A stretch of 64,000 nucleotides of DNA, taken from the NCBI GenBank assembly GCA_944324405.1, contig CALUWF010000001.1, forward strand, positions 248,001 through 312,000. The letters run 5' to 3'. Within the stretch, counting starts at the first letter, position 1, and each line of letters begins with the position of its first letter. Shown one piece after another: positions 43,773-53,634 of this stretch. This stretch comes from Candidatus Gastranaerophilales bacterium (GTDB lineage Bacteria > Cyanobacteriota > Vampirovibrionia > Gastranaerophilales > Gastranaerophilaceae). A program made the translations under genes and the position numbers. The notes beneath the pieces were generated by a model that saw only the letters and a list, made by a program, of their open reading frames with translations, did not search any database and was not told the origin of the DNA.

Positions 43773-45530
43773 ATGACAAAAACTGCAAACATCGCAAAAT
43801 GCACATACGAAGAAATTAACAGCTACCTTTTGAAAGTTTTTGATGCGCTTCTCGACAATACGAAAGTGCCCAAAATTACAAAAATAGAAGACTGCCACAA
43901 GCAGGCAATCTCACTAAAAGCATTTGATCTTGTGTCGATTTCAATGTCGCTTATCGGCTATATCGGCTACAGATGGAACAGCGAAAGGTATTATAAGACC
44001 CTGAACATTTTAAATGATGCGCATTATCTGGCGAATTCTTCAAACTCGCTTCTTGCCCTTAAAATAAATCTCTATCTTATGGGGCAAATAGAATTTTTGG
44101 AAGAAAACTACTCTCAATCGCTTGATTTAACGGATGCCGCACTTCATATAAAACTGCCCGATACCGTTGAAATTGATGAAAAAATTAAAAATGCAAAAAC
44201 AAAAGTCGAACAAACGAACAAACAAAAATTTATAAGCTCGGCTCCGCCTTCTTTTATTCCCGAAAAAAATCAGGAAGACCCGCTTATAGCTTTACTTAAA
44301 GTCGGAAGAACCATCGCGGTCGAAACAAACCTTGATACCCTTTTAACAATTATTGCGCAGGAGATTAAACAAGCGCTAAATGCTGACAGGTGTACGGTTT
44401 TTCTGCTTGATGAAGAAAAACATCAGCTCTGGTCAAAAGTCGCGCTCGGGCTTGAAATGCAGGAAATACGCTTTGACTGCGGTTTGGGTTTGGCGGGACA
44501 CGTTGCAACAACGGGCGAAACGGTAAATATAAAAGACGCCTACAGGGATAAACGTTTTAATAAAGAAATAGATATGCAGACAGGATACAAAACAAAAACA
44601 ATCCTGTGTATGCCTATTCGTAACCTCAGCCACCAAATAGTCGGGGTTTTTCAGATTTTAAACAAAAAAGACGGTGAATTTACGCAAAAAGATGAAGATC
44701 TGCTTATCGCAATCGGTTCATCTGCGGGAATTGCGCTTGAAAATGCCAATCTTTTTGCAAGGCAAAAAAAACTGATAGAAGAACAAAAGCAGCTTTTTTC
44801 AAGCTTTATAGACACACTTTCAGCCTCCATAGACGCACGTGACAAGATTACATCAGGTCATTCAAAGCGTGTTACGATGTATGCTTCTTTAATTTGCGAC
44901 GAGCTTAATATGGACGAAAAAGAAAAAGAAGTCATAAAGCATGCTTCCCTTTTGCATGACATAGGAAAAATCGGGATAAAAGATTCGATTTTGCAAAAAG
45001 AAGGTAAATTGACTCCTGAAGAATATGACCACATAAAACTTCATGCCAACATTACTCATGATATTTTAGGAAAAATTTACGTATCAAAAGAATTTGAAAA
45101 CGTAGCGCAAATCGCCTCATCTCACCATGAAAGATATGACGGCAGGGGCTATTTTCAAGGTTTAAAAGGAGAAAATATCCCTCTTGGCGGGAGAATTCTT
45201 GCCGTTTGCGATGTTTTTGACGCCATAACTTCAAAAAGGCATTACCGTTCAAAAATGGAAATTCAAGACGCCATTAAAATTTTACTTGACGGTTCAAATA
45301 CCCATTTTGACAAAAAAATCACGGACGTGTTTTTATCGCTTACATGTGATAAAATAATAAATGTATTAACCTGCGACTTTGATCTTGAAATTGCTCTGAG
45401 CGATAAATTACTTCTTGAAAAATATAAATTCGGAGATTTATACGCAATTTTACTCAAGCAGCAACGCGAAGCACAGGAAGAAACGCTTATTCAAATTTTC
45501 AACAAATATTACAATTACAGCCAAAATTAA
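43773..45530 (+). CDS. GAF plus HD-GYP-like phosphodiesterase
   Basis: 585 residues. A helical N-terminal region (about 10-150) is perhaps TPR-like, a GAF domain spans about 185-325, and an HD-GYP-type domain about 345-540. Seen: 'HASLLHDIGKIGI' (His395-Asp396), 'HANITHDIL', 'HHERYDGRGYFQGLKGENIPLGGRILAVCDVFDAITSKRHYR'. The eponymous Gly-Tyr-Pro is Gly-Tyr-Phe at 459-461. These proteins usually cleave cyclic di-GMP. AAGGGG precedes the ATG. Co-transcribed with the following TPR gene. Confidence 0.87.
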   Translation: MTKTANIAKCTYEEINSYLLKVFDALLDNTKVPKITKIEDCHKQAISLKAFDLVSISMSLIGYIGYRWNSERYYKTLNILNDAHYLANSSNSLLALKINLYLMGQIEFLEENYSQSLDLTDAALHIKLPDTVEIDEKIKNAKTKVEQTNKQKFISSAPPSFIPEKNQEDPLIALLKVGRTIAVETNLDTLLTIIAQEIKQALNADRCTVFLLDEEKHQLWSKVALGLEMQEIRFDCGLGLAGHVATTGETVNIKDAYRDKRFNKEIDMQTGYKTKTILCMPIRNLSHQIVGVFQILNKKDGEFTQKDEDLLIAIGSSAGIALENANLFARQKKLIEEQKQLFSSFIDTLSASIDARDKITSGHSKRVTMYASLICDELNMDEKEKEVIKHASLLHDIGKIGIKDSILQKEGKLTPEEYDHIKLHANITHDILGKIYVSKEFENVAQIASSHHERYDGRGYFQGLKGENIPLGGRILAVCDVFDAITSKRHYRSKMEIQDAIKILLDGSNTHFDKKITDVFLSLTCDKIINVLTCDFDLEIALSDKLLLEKYKFGDLYAILLKQQREAQEETLIQIFNKYYNYSQN

Positions 45531-45542
45531 AAGAAATATTTA

Positions 45543-47234
45543 ATGAAAAAATATACCTCAGCAATTTTATGCATTTTTATGCTTTGCAATACGGGCGCTT
45601 TTGCAGCAAGTGACAATTTACTTGAATTTGAAAAGTCAAACGTGCCGGTAAGCAATACCGTGCCCAAATTAAAAGAAAGAAAAGACGGCATTTTCAGCCT
45701 TTCAACAATCATGGACAGTTTTTTAAATACGCGCACCCGCCAAGATGAAGAAGAGGGAAATTTAAACGACGGACAAAAACAAAGAAATGCCTTTGTGGAT
45801 GCCACAAAAAAGTTTAATCAGGGAAATGTCGTTGTTGCTTATGATGAATTTGAAACCCTGCTTAATGACATAAACAGCGACTATGCACTTTTAATATTTG
45901 CAAAGAGCATGTACGAAATCGGCTTTTTTTCAATAGGCACAAAAAGTCTTGAAAAAATACGCCACAAAAATCTTCTTCAGGACATGATTGAACAGATGAA
46001 AAAATGCTATCTGCCCTCTTTTGTGCTTGATAAAAATGAAGAAATCTATCTTGCAAAAGCATACTCCTCTATTCGCTATGATAATTCCGCACAGGAAACG
46101 GCTTTTGACCTGAATAAAAACGAAGCTTTAATGCAAAAATCCGACTATGCCAATTATATTTTATCCCGGGCAATGGACGAGTCACGTCAATACCGGCAGG
46201 CACTGCTTTTTATAAACAAAGCAAGCTTTATGAGCCCAAATAATATTTCATATATAAATTTCAAAGTCAAAATACTCGCCTCGCTTCAAAAAAACAAAGA
46301 AGCACTCAGGCTTATTGAAGAAACCCAACAGAATTACCCGGATGAAAATATCTATAAAAACAGCTTTATGATACAAAAAGAGGTAATCCTCTCTAACCTT
46401 GCAAAAGACGAAAAAGAAAAAAAATATCACCTTGCAATGAAAACCCTTTTGGAGGGAAATTACCAAAAAACGCTTGAAGAATGTCAAAATATTTTAAGTT
46501 TTGACAAAAAAAACTACAAAGTCCTCTCGCTGTTGGCACTTTGCCAGTTTATCACCGGAGATAAGGAAGAGGCAAAGAAAAACTACCTTGCAAGCTATGA
46601 AATAAATAAAGATTATCCTATGACCCTGAGCGGACTTGGAGATGTGAAATTTTGCGAATACGATATGGAAGGGGCCGTTAAATACTATAAAAAAGCACTC
46701 TCCCAAGAGCCAAACGACCAGACAAGCGCGTTGAAGCTTGCTTTAATTTACAAAAACGACCCTAAATACTCAAAGGATTTAAAAAATCTTGAAAAAAAAC
46801 TTGCAAAAATGAACCCTGAACCTTTTTTATCCTATTATTCAATAGCTGCCACGATTGCCTCGGATAATAAAAATTTGAAAAAAGAATACATAAGGCGCGC
46901 AAGCGCCATAAACCCGCTCTATGAAAACGGCTGGGCGGCGTTTTTAAATTTTGAACTTGCAAATAACAATCTTGAAAGTGCAAAAAACTTTTTGTATATG
47001 ATTTCTTTTTCAAACAGTACAAATTATATGTATTTTTACCTCAATGCGCTTTACGACATAAAAACGGGCAATACAAACTCCGCCATTGTTAATCTTAAAA
47101 ACTGTCTGAGCTTGAAGCCTGATTTTAAAGATGCAAATAAAAAACTCTTAAGGCTCATACCCAATGAAATCACACCGCAGGAAAACGTGCAAAAGCCTAT
47201 GCCGAGCAATTTTATAGATCAGCCCGTGTTGTAA
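45543..47234 (+). CDS. Secreted TPR-repeat protein
   Basis: 563 residues. Signal peptide (about 1-21, ending AFA). Multiple tetratricopeptide repeats, such as 'YHLAMKTLLEGNYQKTLEECQNILSFDKKNYKVLSLLALCQFITGDKEEAKKNY' and 'GLGDVKFCEYDMEGAVKYYKKALSQEPNDQTSALKLALIY'. Twelve bases after the HD-GYP gene, so likely the same mRNA. The 3' end overlaps the convergent ispD by 23 bases. Role unknown. Confidence 0.83.
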   Translation: MKKYTSAILCIFMLCNTGAFAASDNLLEFEKSNVPVSNTVPKLKERKDGIFSLSTIMDSFLNTRTRQDEEEGNLNDGQKQRNAFVDATKKFNQGNVVVAYDEFETLLNDINSDYALLIFAKSMYEIGFFSIGTKSLEKIRHKNLLQDMIEQMKKCYLPSFVLDKNEEIYLAKAYSSIRYDNSAQETAFDLNKNEALMQKSDYANYILSRAMDESRQYRQALLFINKASFMSPNNISYINFKVKILASLQKNKEALRLIEETQQNYPDENIYKNSFMIQKEVILSNLAKDEKEKKYHLAMKTLLEGNYQKTLEECQNILSFDKKNYKVLSLLALCQFITGDKEEAKKNYLASYEINKDYPMTLSGLGDVKFCEYDMEGAVKYYKKALSQEPNDQTSALKLALIYKNDPKYSKDLKNLEKKLAKMNPEPFLSYYSIAATIASDNKNLKKEYIRRASAINPLYENGWAAFLNFELANNNLESAKNFLYMISFSNSTNYMYFYLNALYDIKTGNTNSAIVNLKNCLSLKPDFKDANKKLLRLIPNEITPQENVQKPMPSNFIDQPVL

Positions 47235-47838
47235 TTTTTTTATTGTTCCCGCTTGTGGTAAAACAGTAAACTTTTTTGCCCAATTCCTCAACCATGCCGG
47301 AATCATCGGTAAAATCATCCCTGTGTGCAAATTTATTGTGCGCTTCCATTATCAAATCGTATCTAAAAGCCTGCGGAGTCTGCGCCAAAAATACATTTTT
47401 GCGCTCAATCGTTTTTACAATAACACCGCCGTTATCCGTTATTTTAATTGTGTCGGTTGCAAATTTACCCGCACATATTGCATCTTTTGTCTTTAATTCA
47501 TAAATTATTTTTAAAATGTCCGATTTTTCAATAAAAGGACGTGCGCCGTCATGTATTAAAACAAAATCTTTAAATTTGCAGCTTAAAAGCGCATTATAAA
47601 CACTCTGTCTCCTTGTTGCACCGTTTTTTACAAGGGTAACTTTATTCATATCAAAACTTTTACAATTTTCAATAAATTCCCTTGTGTCATCATTTGCGGG
47701 AATTATTATTTCATCCGAAATATCAAGAAATTTTAAAATAGTGTGCTCAATAACGCTTTTACCGTCAATTTTAACAAGAAGTTTATTCTCTCCAAAGCGC
47801 ACCGAGGAGCCGCCCGCAGTAATTATTGTACTAATCAA
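47212..47838 (-). CDS. ispD: 2-C-methyl-D-erythritol 4-phosphate cytidylyltransferase
   Basis: 208 residues, about 20 shorter than usual. Third step of the non-mevalonate isoprenoid pathway. N-terminal 'TIITAGGSSVRFGENKLLVKIDGKSVIEHT', 'GATRRQSVYNAL', 'FVLIHDGARPFI', 'KTIERKNVFLAQTPQAF' and 'FTDDSGMVEE' are present. The C-terminal 'KITTPEDL...A' helix is cut to 'KKITTRADL'. It overlaps thiL by eight bases and the convergent TPR gene by 23. Last gene of the Tad/ribD/aroQ/thiL run. Confidence 0.9.
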   Translation of the reverse strand: MISTIITAGGSSVRFGENKLLVKIDGKSVIEHTILKFLDISDEIIIPANDDTREFIENCKSFDMNKVTLVKNGATRRQSVYNALLSCKFKDFVLIHDGARPFIEKSDILKIIYELKTKDAICAGKFATDTIKITDNGGVIVKTIERKNVFLAQTPQAFRYDLIMEAHNKFAHRDDFTDDSGMVEELGKKVYCFTTSGNNKKITTRADL

Positions 47839-48745
47839 AATGCAAAAACTCCTCTCCTTTATATATATCTTTGTTTCTTATTTCCTCTATTTCAATATTA
47901 TCAATTAAAATTTTCTTTTCTTTAATAACTTGTCCGACAGGAATTAGCGAAGAGCAGCCTATCCTTTTAAAATCGTCTTTTGAAAGGGCGCATACAAGGG
48001 AGTAATCCTCTCCTCCAAAGAGCACCTCTGAATATTTTGTTCCTTTTAATTTGGGAATTTTATCGTAATAAAGCTCAAAACCGGTGCCCGACTCTTTTTT
48101 AAACCACTCAAGAGCATTTACAAGCCCGTCTGATGAATCCGTCATGGCATAAGGTTCTTTTGCGCCGAGCGCTATTTTTTGTGCGCATTCAGTTTGTAAA
48201 ACAGGCTCCAAATGCGCACGGGTAAAATCATTTTGTGCCTTTTTATCCTCTAAAAGCATTTTAAGCCCTCTTGCACTTGCGCCAAAATTTCCGCAAAGCG
48301 CAAGGATATAGCCTTCTTTGGCATTTTTTCTGGATGAAATATTAAAACCTTTTGTGTCTCCGATAATACAGATTGAAATGTTTATTTTTTCGCCGCCCGT
48401 GAGATCTCCGCCTATAATTTTAATGCCGAATTCAAGCGCACATTCGTCTATTCCTCTGTAAAATTCACTTATAAAATTTTCATCCAGCTTCCCGCTTAGA
48501 CAAATCGTTGCATACAAAGGTTTTGCACCGGAGGCCAAAACATCGCTTATATTAACTTTTAGCGCCTTTTTGGCAAGAATATAAGGAGTTATAAAATCAA
48601 AATTAAAATGCACCCCCTCAACAAGTGTATCAGCGCTCACGCAACAGTTTAAATCAGCAAGATAGGCACAGTCATCGCCCAAGTATGATGAATTTGAAAG
48701 GGTGTTTTTTATAATTTCAATAAATTTTAATTCTTTGTTTTGCAT
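47831..48745 (-). CDS. thiL: Thiamine-monophosphate kinase
   Basis: 304 residues from ATG 48745, directly after the aroQ stop; the open frame to 48838 lies within aroQ. Phosphorylates thiamine-P to thiamine-PP. Motifs: 'YLGDDCAYL', 'CVSADTLVEGVHFNF', 'ALKVNISDVLASGAKPLYA', 'IIGGDLTGG', 'AMTDSSDGLVNAL' and 'LFGGEDYSLVCAL'. Family length about 320. Coupled to aroQ and ispD. Confidence 0.93.
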   Translation of the reverse strand: MQNKELKFIEIIKNTLSNSSYLGDDCAYLADLNCCVSADTLVEGVHFNFDFITPYILAKKALKVNISDVLASGAKPLYATICLSGKLDENFISEFYRGIDECALEFGIKIIGGDLTGGEKINISICIIGDTKGFNISSRKNAKEGYILALCGNFGASARGLKMLLEDKKAQNDFTRAHLEPVLQTECAQKIALGAKEPYAMTDSSDGLVNALEWFKKESGTGFELYYDKIPKLKGTKYSEVLFGGEDYSLVCALSKDDFKRIGCSSLIPVGQVIKEKKILIDNIEIEEIRNKDIYKGEEFLHFD

Positions 48746-48746
48746 A

Positions 48747-49184
48747 TTACTTTTGTGCCAAATATAAACCCAAAAGCGCCATTTTATAGCCGTTTTTTGA
48801 AAAGCCCGCAACCTGCCCCAGGCAATTTGGCGCAACAAAAGAGTGATGTCTGAACTCTTCTCTTGAATAAATATTGCTTAGGTGCACCTCAACCGTTTTT
48901 ATACCGACCGAGGCAATCGCATCTGCTATTGCAACGCTTGTGTGGGTATATGCTGCCGGGTTTATTATTATACCGTCAAATTCATCTTTTGCGCCTTGAA
49001 TTTTGTCTACAATCCCGCCTTCATGGTTTGATTGAAAAAATTCAATTTTTATTGAGCCGTCAAGCTCTCGCGCAAAGTCTTTAAGCTCGTCCGATATCTC
49101 ATCAAGGCTCAATGTGCCGTATATTTGAGGCTCTCTTGTGCCCAACATATTAAGATTTGGGCCGTTTATAACAAGAATTTTCAA
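48747..49184 (-). CDS. aroQ: Type II 3-dehydroquinate dehydratase
   Basis: 145 residues. Shikimate pathway dehydratase. Motifs: '[18 protein letters not shown]' (catalytic Tyr), '[14 protein letters not shown]', '[18 protein letters not shown]' and '[21 protein letters not shown]'. TTG start with AAAGGAG eight bases upstream. Lies 15 bases after ribD. Confidence 0.96.
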   Translation of the reverse strand: MKILVINGPNLNMLGTREPQIYGTLSLDEISDELKDFARELDGSIKIEFFQSNHEGGIVDKIQGAKDEFDGIIINPAAYTHTSVAIADAIASVGIKTVEVHLSNIYSREEFRHHSFVAPNCLGQVAGFSKNGYKMALLGLYLAQK

Positions 49185-49199
49185 TGTTTACTCCTTTTT

Positions 49200-50267
49200 T
49201 TAATCATCATATAAAAATTTTGCCCTGATTAGAGCGTCATCGCCGATTTTTTGCATTTCTTTAAAATCAAGCTTAATTGCTTCGTTTATTTTAAAAACGC
49301 TCAAATCACCTACAAAATCCATACCCGTACCAAATATTTTCGGTGCACAGAATTTATAAATCTCATCCGCCATTTCTTGCTTTAAAAGTGCCGTCAAAAT
49401 GGTTTTTCCGGTTTCCACAAGTATCGAATACACCCCGAAATTATAAAGCTTTGAAAATAAATCTCTGAAATTTGCAAATTCAACAGGTGTCACATTTTTT
49501 GGAAAATCACGCTCTAAATTATTTGTTGCAAGAAAAATTTTTACCCCGTCATCGCAAAAAACCTGATAATCAAAAGGAATTTTGCCATGCCTGTCGATTA
49601 TTATCCTATATGGCGATCTAAAACCCTTTATTCTGCAAGTGAGCGCCGGATTATCCGCAAGCACCGTACCGGAACCGCTTAAAATTCCAAAATGTTTGGA
49701 ACGGAGCTTTTGAACATATTCTCGCGCACTCTCGCCCGTTATCCACTTAGATTCCCCTCCTGCGGTAACAATTTTTGAATCAAAAGTTGTTGCGATTTTA
49801 ATTGTCACATAGGGAAGTTTTTTTGTTATGTTTTTTATAAAAACCTTATTCAGCTCCCTGCACTCATCCTCTAAAATCCCGGGTATTACTTCAATCCCTG
49901 CGTTTTTAAGCTTCATTGCACCCTGTGAGCAGACAAGCGGATTGGGGTCGTACATCCCGAAAACCACTTTTTTAAATCCCTTGCGGACAATTAAATCCGC
50001 ACAAGGCGGGGTTTTGCCCTCATGTGCGCACGGTTCAAGATTTACAATAAGAGTTTTATCCGAAAAATCAATATTTCCCGCATTTTCAATTGCATTTACC
50101 TCTGCATGGTTATCGCCGTATTTCTTGTGCACCCCTTTTGAAATTATTCTGTCTTCTTTTTCATCATAAACAATCGCACAAACCATAGGGTTGGGAGCTG
50201 TTTCAAAGCGATAATTTTTCGCCTCGTCAAGACAAATTCTCATAAGTTCTTCATATTTTTTTATCAT
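49200..50267 (-). CDS. ribD: Bifunctional riboflavin deaminase/reductase RibD
   Basis: 355 residues. N-terminal cytidine-deaminase-like domain with zinc ligands in 'NHAEVNAI' and 'EPCAHEGKTPPCADLI'; C-terminal reductase domain with 'ATTFDSKIVTAGGESKWITGESAREYVQKLRSKHFGILSGSGTVLADNPALTCR' and 'VETGKTILTALL'. Performs the second and third steps of riboflavin synthesis. The start is one base after the tadC stop, so it is expressed with the Tad operon; other rib genes are not in the window. Confidence 0.95.
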   Translation of the reverse strand: MIKKYEELMRICLDEAKNYRFETAPNPMVCAIVYDEKEDRIISKGVHKKYGDNHAEVNAIENAGNIDFSDKTLIVNLEPCAHEGKTPPCADLIVRKGFKKVVFGMYDPNPLVCSQGAMKLKNAGIEVIPGILEDECRELNKVFIKNITKKLPYVTIKIATTFDSKIVTAGGESKWITGESAREYVQKLRSKHFGILSGSGTVLADNPALTCRIKGFRSPYRIIIDRHGKIPFDYQVFCDDGVKIFLATNNLERDFPKNVTPVEFANFRDLFSKLYNFGVYSILVETGKTILTALLKQEMADEIYKFCAPKIFGTGMDFVGDLSVFKINEAIKLDFKEMQKIGDDALIRAKFLYDD

Positions 50268-50268
50268 A

Positions 50269-51156
50269 TCAGCCTGCCATATTCTCCATAATTTTTATAA
50301 CCGCGGGATATAATATAACTATAAACAATGCGGGCAATAAAAACAATATCATCGGAATTGTCATTTTTGTACTCGCACTTTGAACAAGTTCCTCAATGCG
50401 TTGTTTTTTTCTTGTTCTTAAGCTGTCACAATACACTCTTAAAGACTGCGCCACGCTTGTACCCATTTTCTCCGACTGTACCAGCATTGCGCAAAATGAC
50501 TGCAAATCCTGGCTGTTCACGCGTCTTGCCATATTTTTAAGCGCTTCTTCCCGTGGCAATCCGGACATAACATCCTTTGAAAGGCGTGTAAATTCCGAAC
50601 TCACAGCCTTTGACAATTCGCTAAACTCGCTTGCCACTCGCTCTATTGCCCCATCTATGCCAAGACCGGCTTCGACACATACCGACAGTAAATCAACCGC
50701 ATCAGGAAAAAATCTTATAAACTCTTTTTGTTTTTTCTTTACATGGTTTAAAATCTTATATTCGGGATATTTATAAGTAATATAGCAGATAAAAATAGCG
50801 CTTGAAGCAATCATTGTATTAAAATACATAAACAAAACAACGGCGCAGAATATTACCACTATCAAAAGAGCAAAAAGCCTTTTATTTTCAAATTCCAAAA
50901 TATCATCATCACTTGAAGCAACGCCGTATGAATAGAGAAGTTCGTGTATTTTCTTTTTTGAAACTTTATTTGCAATATTTTTAACGGAAAGAGGTTTTAA
51001 AAATCTGACAAAACGTCCGTATATATCTCTTTTTTTACGTTTTTTACCTGTTTTTCTCAATCTTGTGCGCACAAAATTATCGTCAGCATCATATACGATA
51101 AATATAACCCATGCCGCCCACAATCCTATTATTACAGGTAAAATCTCAGGTAGCAA
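50269..51156 (-). CDS. tadC: Tad pilus inner membrane protein TadC
   Basis: 295 residues. T2SS-F fold: helices near 5-18, 95-130 and 260-290, and the central domain 'FIRFFPDAVDLLSVCVEAGLGIDGAIERVASEF...LKNMARRVNSQDLQSFCAMLVQSEKMGTSVAQSLRVY'. Works with TadB as the inner membrane platform of the pilus. Ten bases after tadB. Confidence 0.9.
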   Translation of the reverse strand: MLPEILPVIIGLWAAWVIFIVYDADDNFVRTRLRKTGKKRKKRDIYGRFVRFLKPLSVKNIANKVSKKKIHELLYSYGVASSDDDILEFENKRLFALLIVVIFCAVVLFMYFNTMIASSAIFICYITYKYPEYKILNHVKKKQKEFIRFFPDAVDLLSVCVEAGLGIDGAIERVASEFSELSKAVSSEFTRLSKDVMSGLPREEALKNMARRVNSQDLQSFCAMLVQSEKMGTSVAQSLRVYCDSLRTRKKQRIEELVQSASTKMTIPMILFLLPALFIVILYPAVIKIMENMAG

Positions 51157-51166
51157 AATACTCTCC

Positions 51167-52132
51167 TTAAATTTCTATTGTTACGATTTTTTTAATCATA
51201 TATACCCCAAGTATCAAGAGCACAAGCGAAAATAAAAGCGCACTGTTGCCTTGGCTTGTATTTAAAAGAGGCTGCATGTAATCAGGCGATAATACAAATA
51301 AAATCCCCGCTATAATTGGCGGAACGCAAATTAGCATAAGGCCTGAAAATCTGGCCTGGGCGGTCTGCGCCTTCAATTGACCCGCCATTTTAAAACGCTC
51401 GCGGATTGTAAGCGCCAGCCCGTCAAGGATTTTTGCAAGATTACCCCCGACTTCTCTTTGCAAAATTACAGCCGTTATAAAAAATTTTAAATCAATATTA
51501 TCGGGCACGGTACGGGAAAGGGAAAGTATTGCAAGTTTTGAATCCGAACCTACCGTAAGCTCATCAAGAGCGGATTTAAAAACACCCGAAATCGGCATAG
51601 GCATTTCTTTTGTAATGACTTCAAACGCGCTGTAGATTGAATGTCCGGCACGAAGGGAATTTGAAAGCAAATCAAGAGTATCAGGCAATTGTTTTGCAAA
51701 TGCCGCACTTCTTATTGACGCTTTTACCTTAAGCACATTTAACGGTATAAAAAAACCTACAAGGCTGACCGGCAAAAGTTTTGGAGAGGTCACAAGAAGC
51801 AGCACGGCAAGAGGTATAACACACATAAAACTTAAGATTATAAATGTATCTACCTGCATATTAACCCCGGCAAGGGCTATTGCCTTCTTTATTTTTTCGG
51901 TTATCCGCAAATTGCTGAGTTTTCTTGCAAAAAGCTTGTAGCGGAAATTATTGTACAAAAAAGAAAACTCGTCATCTGCAAGATTTGACGAATTTTTTGC
52001 AGTATTTCTGTTTTTTATGTCTTCGAGCCTTTTTTGAAGAACGAGTTGTTTTGGAATTCTTATTGAAAAAATATTTACAAGAAGCAAAAAACTCAAAAAC
52101 CCGAGCAATAAAGAAGCAAAAAAAGCACTCAT
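51167..52132 (-). CDS. tadB: Tad pilus inner membrane protein TadB
   Basis: 321 residues. Hydrophobic N-terminal helix, two central helices (about 95-135) and a C-terminal pair. T2SS-F domain 'QLPDTLDLLSNSLRAGHSIYSAFEVITKEM' and 'FFITAVILQREVGGNLAKILDGLALTIRERFKMAGQLKAQTAQAR'. Overlaps the cpaF stop by four bases. Confidence 0.9.
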   Translation of the reverse strand: MSAFFASLLLGFLSFLLLVNIFSIRIPKQLVLQKRLEDIKNRNTAKNSSNLADDEFSFLYNNFRYKLFARKLSNLRITEKIKKAIALAGVNMQVDTFIILSFMCVIPLAVLLLVTSPKLLPVSLVGFFIPLNVLKVKASIRSAAFAKQLPDTLDLLSNSLRAGHSIYSAFEVITKEMPMPISGVFKSALDELTVGSDSKLAILSLSRTVPDNIDLKFFITAVILQREVGGNLAKILDGLALTIRERFKMAGQLKAQTAQARFSGLMLICVPPIIAGILFVLSPDYMQPLLNTSQGNSALLFSLVLLILGVYMIKKIVTIEI

Positions 52133-53634
52133 CTTTTAAGCCTTTTCAGTAAATCTACGTTTAATACGGAATTTTTTGCCAGCTCATCGCGCGTTTTGTT
52201 TGCGGAGGCAGCCGCCGGAGTTGAAGGCATAGCGCTTGTATTACCGTTTTTGGTGAGGTATGTATGTCTGTAGTTTCTGTCAAAAATCTGCGGATTTATC
52301 TCAATTCCTTTTGCAATGATTTTATCAAGAAATTTAGGACGGATACCGGTTGAAGAATGCATTCCCATAACGGTATTTACTCCCGTGCCGGTCTGTTCCC
52401 AAACAAAAATATCCTGCATTGTAATAACATCGCCTTCCATGCCCAAAATCTCGGATACTTTTGTTACTTTTCTTGAGCCGTCCGAGAGCCTTGAAACCTG
52501 AATAATAATATTCACGGCCGATGCAATCTGGCTTTTTATGTTACGTTCCGGCAGGTCAATACCTGAAAACATAACCATTGTTTCAAGCCTTGAGAGTGCA
52601 TCGCGCGGCGAATTGGCGTGGAGTGTCGTTAAAGAACCGTCATGGCCCGTATTCATCGCCTGAAGCATATCAAGCGTTTCCGCCCCGCGGCATTCCCCGA
52701 TTATTATCCTGTCGGGACGCATCCTTAAGCTGTTTATAACCAAATCCCTTGCGCTGACCTGGCCTTCGCCTTCAATGTTTGCCGGCCGCGTTTCAAGCCG
52801 CACAACATGTTCCTGCTGCAAACAGAGTTCGGCGGAATCTTCTATTGTAATAATGCGCTCGCCGTTTGGAATTTTAGCTGATAAACTGTTTAAAAGCGTT
52901 GTTTTACCTGCGCCCGTTCCGCCGCTTATTACAATATTTAATCTTGCGGCGACGGCAGCCTCCAGAACCCTTGCAATTTCAGTTGAAATCGAGCCCCACT
53001 TTAAAAGACTTTCCATTGTACCGCTGTCCGCTCTAAAACGCCTGATTGAAAGAGAAGGCCCATCCACGGCAAGCGGAGGAATAATGGCATTTACCCTTGA
53101 ACCGTCAGGCAAACGCGCATCTACCATCGGGGATTTTTCATCAATTCTCCTGCCGACTTTTGACACTATTCTTTCAATTATATTTTTAAGATGATAATTA
53201 TCCTTAAAGGTAATTGAAGTCTTATAGAGTTTGCCGTTTTTTTCAACATAGACGTTTTTTGCGCCGTTTACCAGAATATCGCTTATTGCAGGGTCTGCTA
53301 AAAGCGGATCCAACGGCCCGAAGCCTTTTGCTTCCTGAATAATTTCTCTTATGAGTCTGTCGCGCTCTATTTTATTTAAAGGAGTAGAGCGAAAATTGGT
53401 CGAGATTTGATATTCTATAAACTGTTTTATGAGATTTTTCTGCTCATTATCGTTATACTGGCTCCAATCGGGAGTAGTGTTAACTTTATCTATCAAAAGA
53501 GCATGGAGCTTTTCTTTTAATTCGCTAAATTCCTCACTTAAAGGCATTTCGCCTATAAAAGCTCCGCTGTGAATATCATTTCTCTGTGCCTGTTGTTTTT
53601 TTGCACTGTTGTTTAATCTATCTTTAAGTGACAA
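52129..53634 (-). CDS. cpaF: Tad secretion ATPase CpaF/TadA
   Basis: 501 residues. Hexameric ATPase driving Flp pilus assembly. N-terminal helical domain, then '[21 protein letters not shown]', '[24 protein letters not shown]', Walker A '[12 protein letters not shown]', '[22 protein letters not shown]', '[47 protein letters not shown]' (Asp and His boxes). The last 50 residues are a Ser/Ala-rich extension. Confidence 0.95.
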   Translation of the reverse strand: MSLKDRLNNSAKKQQAQRNDIHSGAFIGEMPLSEEFSELKEKLHALLIDKVNTTPDWSQYNDNEQKNLIKQFIEYQISTNFRSTPLNKIERDRLIREIIQEAKGFGPLDPLLADPAISDILVNGAKNVYVEKNGKLYKTSITFKDNYHLKNIIERIVSKVGRRIDEKSPMVDARLPDGSRVNAIIPPLAVDGPSLSIRRFRADSGTMESLLKWGSISTEIARVLEAAVAARLNIVISGGTGAGKTTLLNSLSAKIPNGERIITIEDSAELCLQQEHVVRLETRPANIEGEGQVSARDLVINSLRMRPDRIIIGECRGAETLDMLQAMNTGHDGSLTTLHANSPRDALSRLETMVMFSGIDLPERNIKSQIASAVNIIIQVSRLSDGSRKVTKVSEILGMEGDVITMQDIFVWEQTGTGVNTVMGMHSSTGIRPKFLDKIIAKGIEINPQIFDRNYRHTYLTKNGNTSAMPSTPAAASANKTRDELAKNSVLNVDLLKRLKR

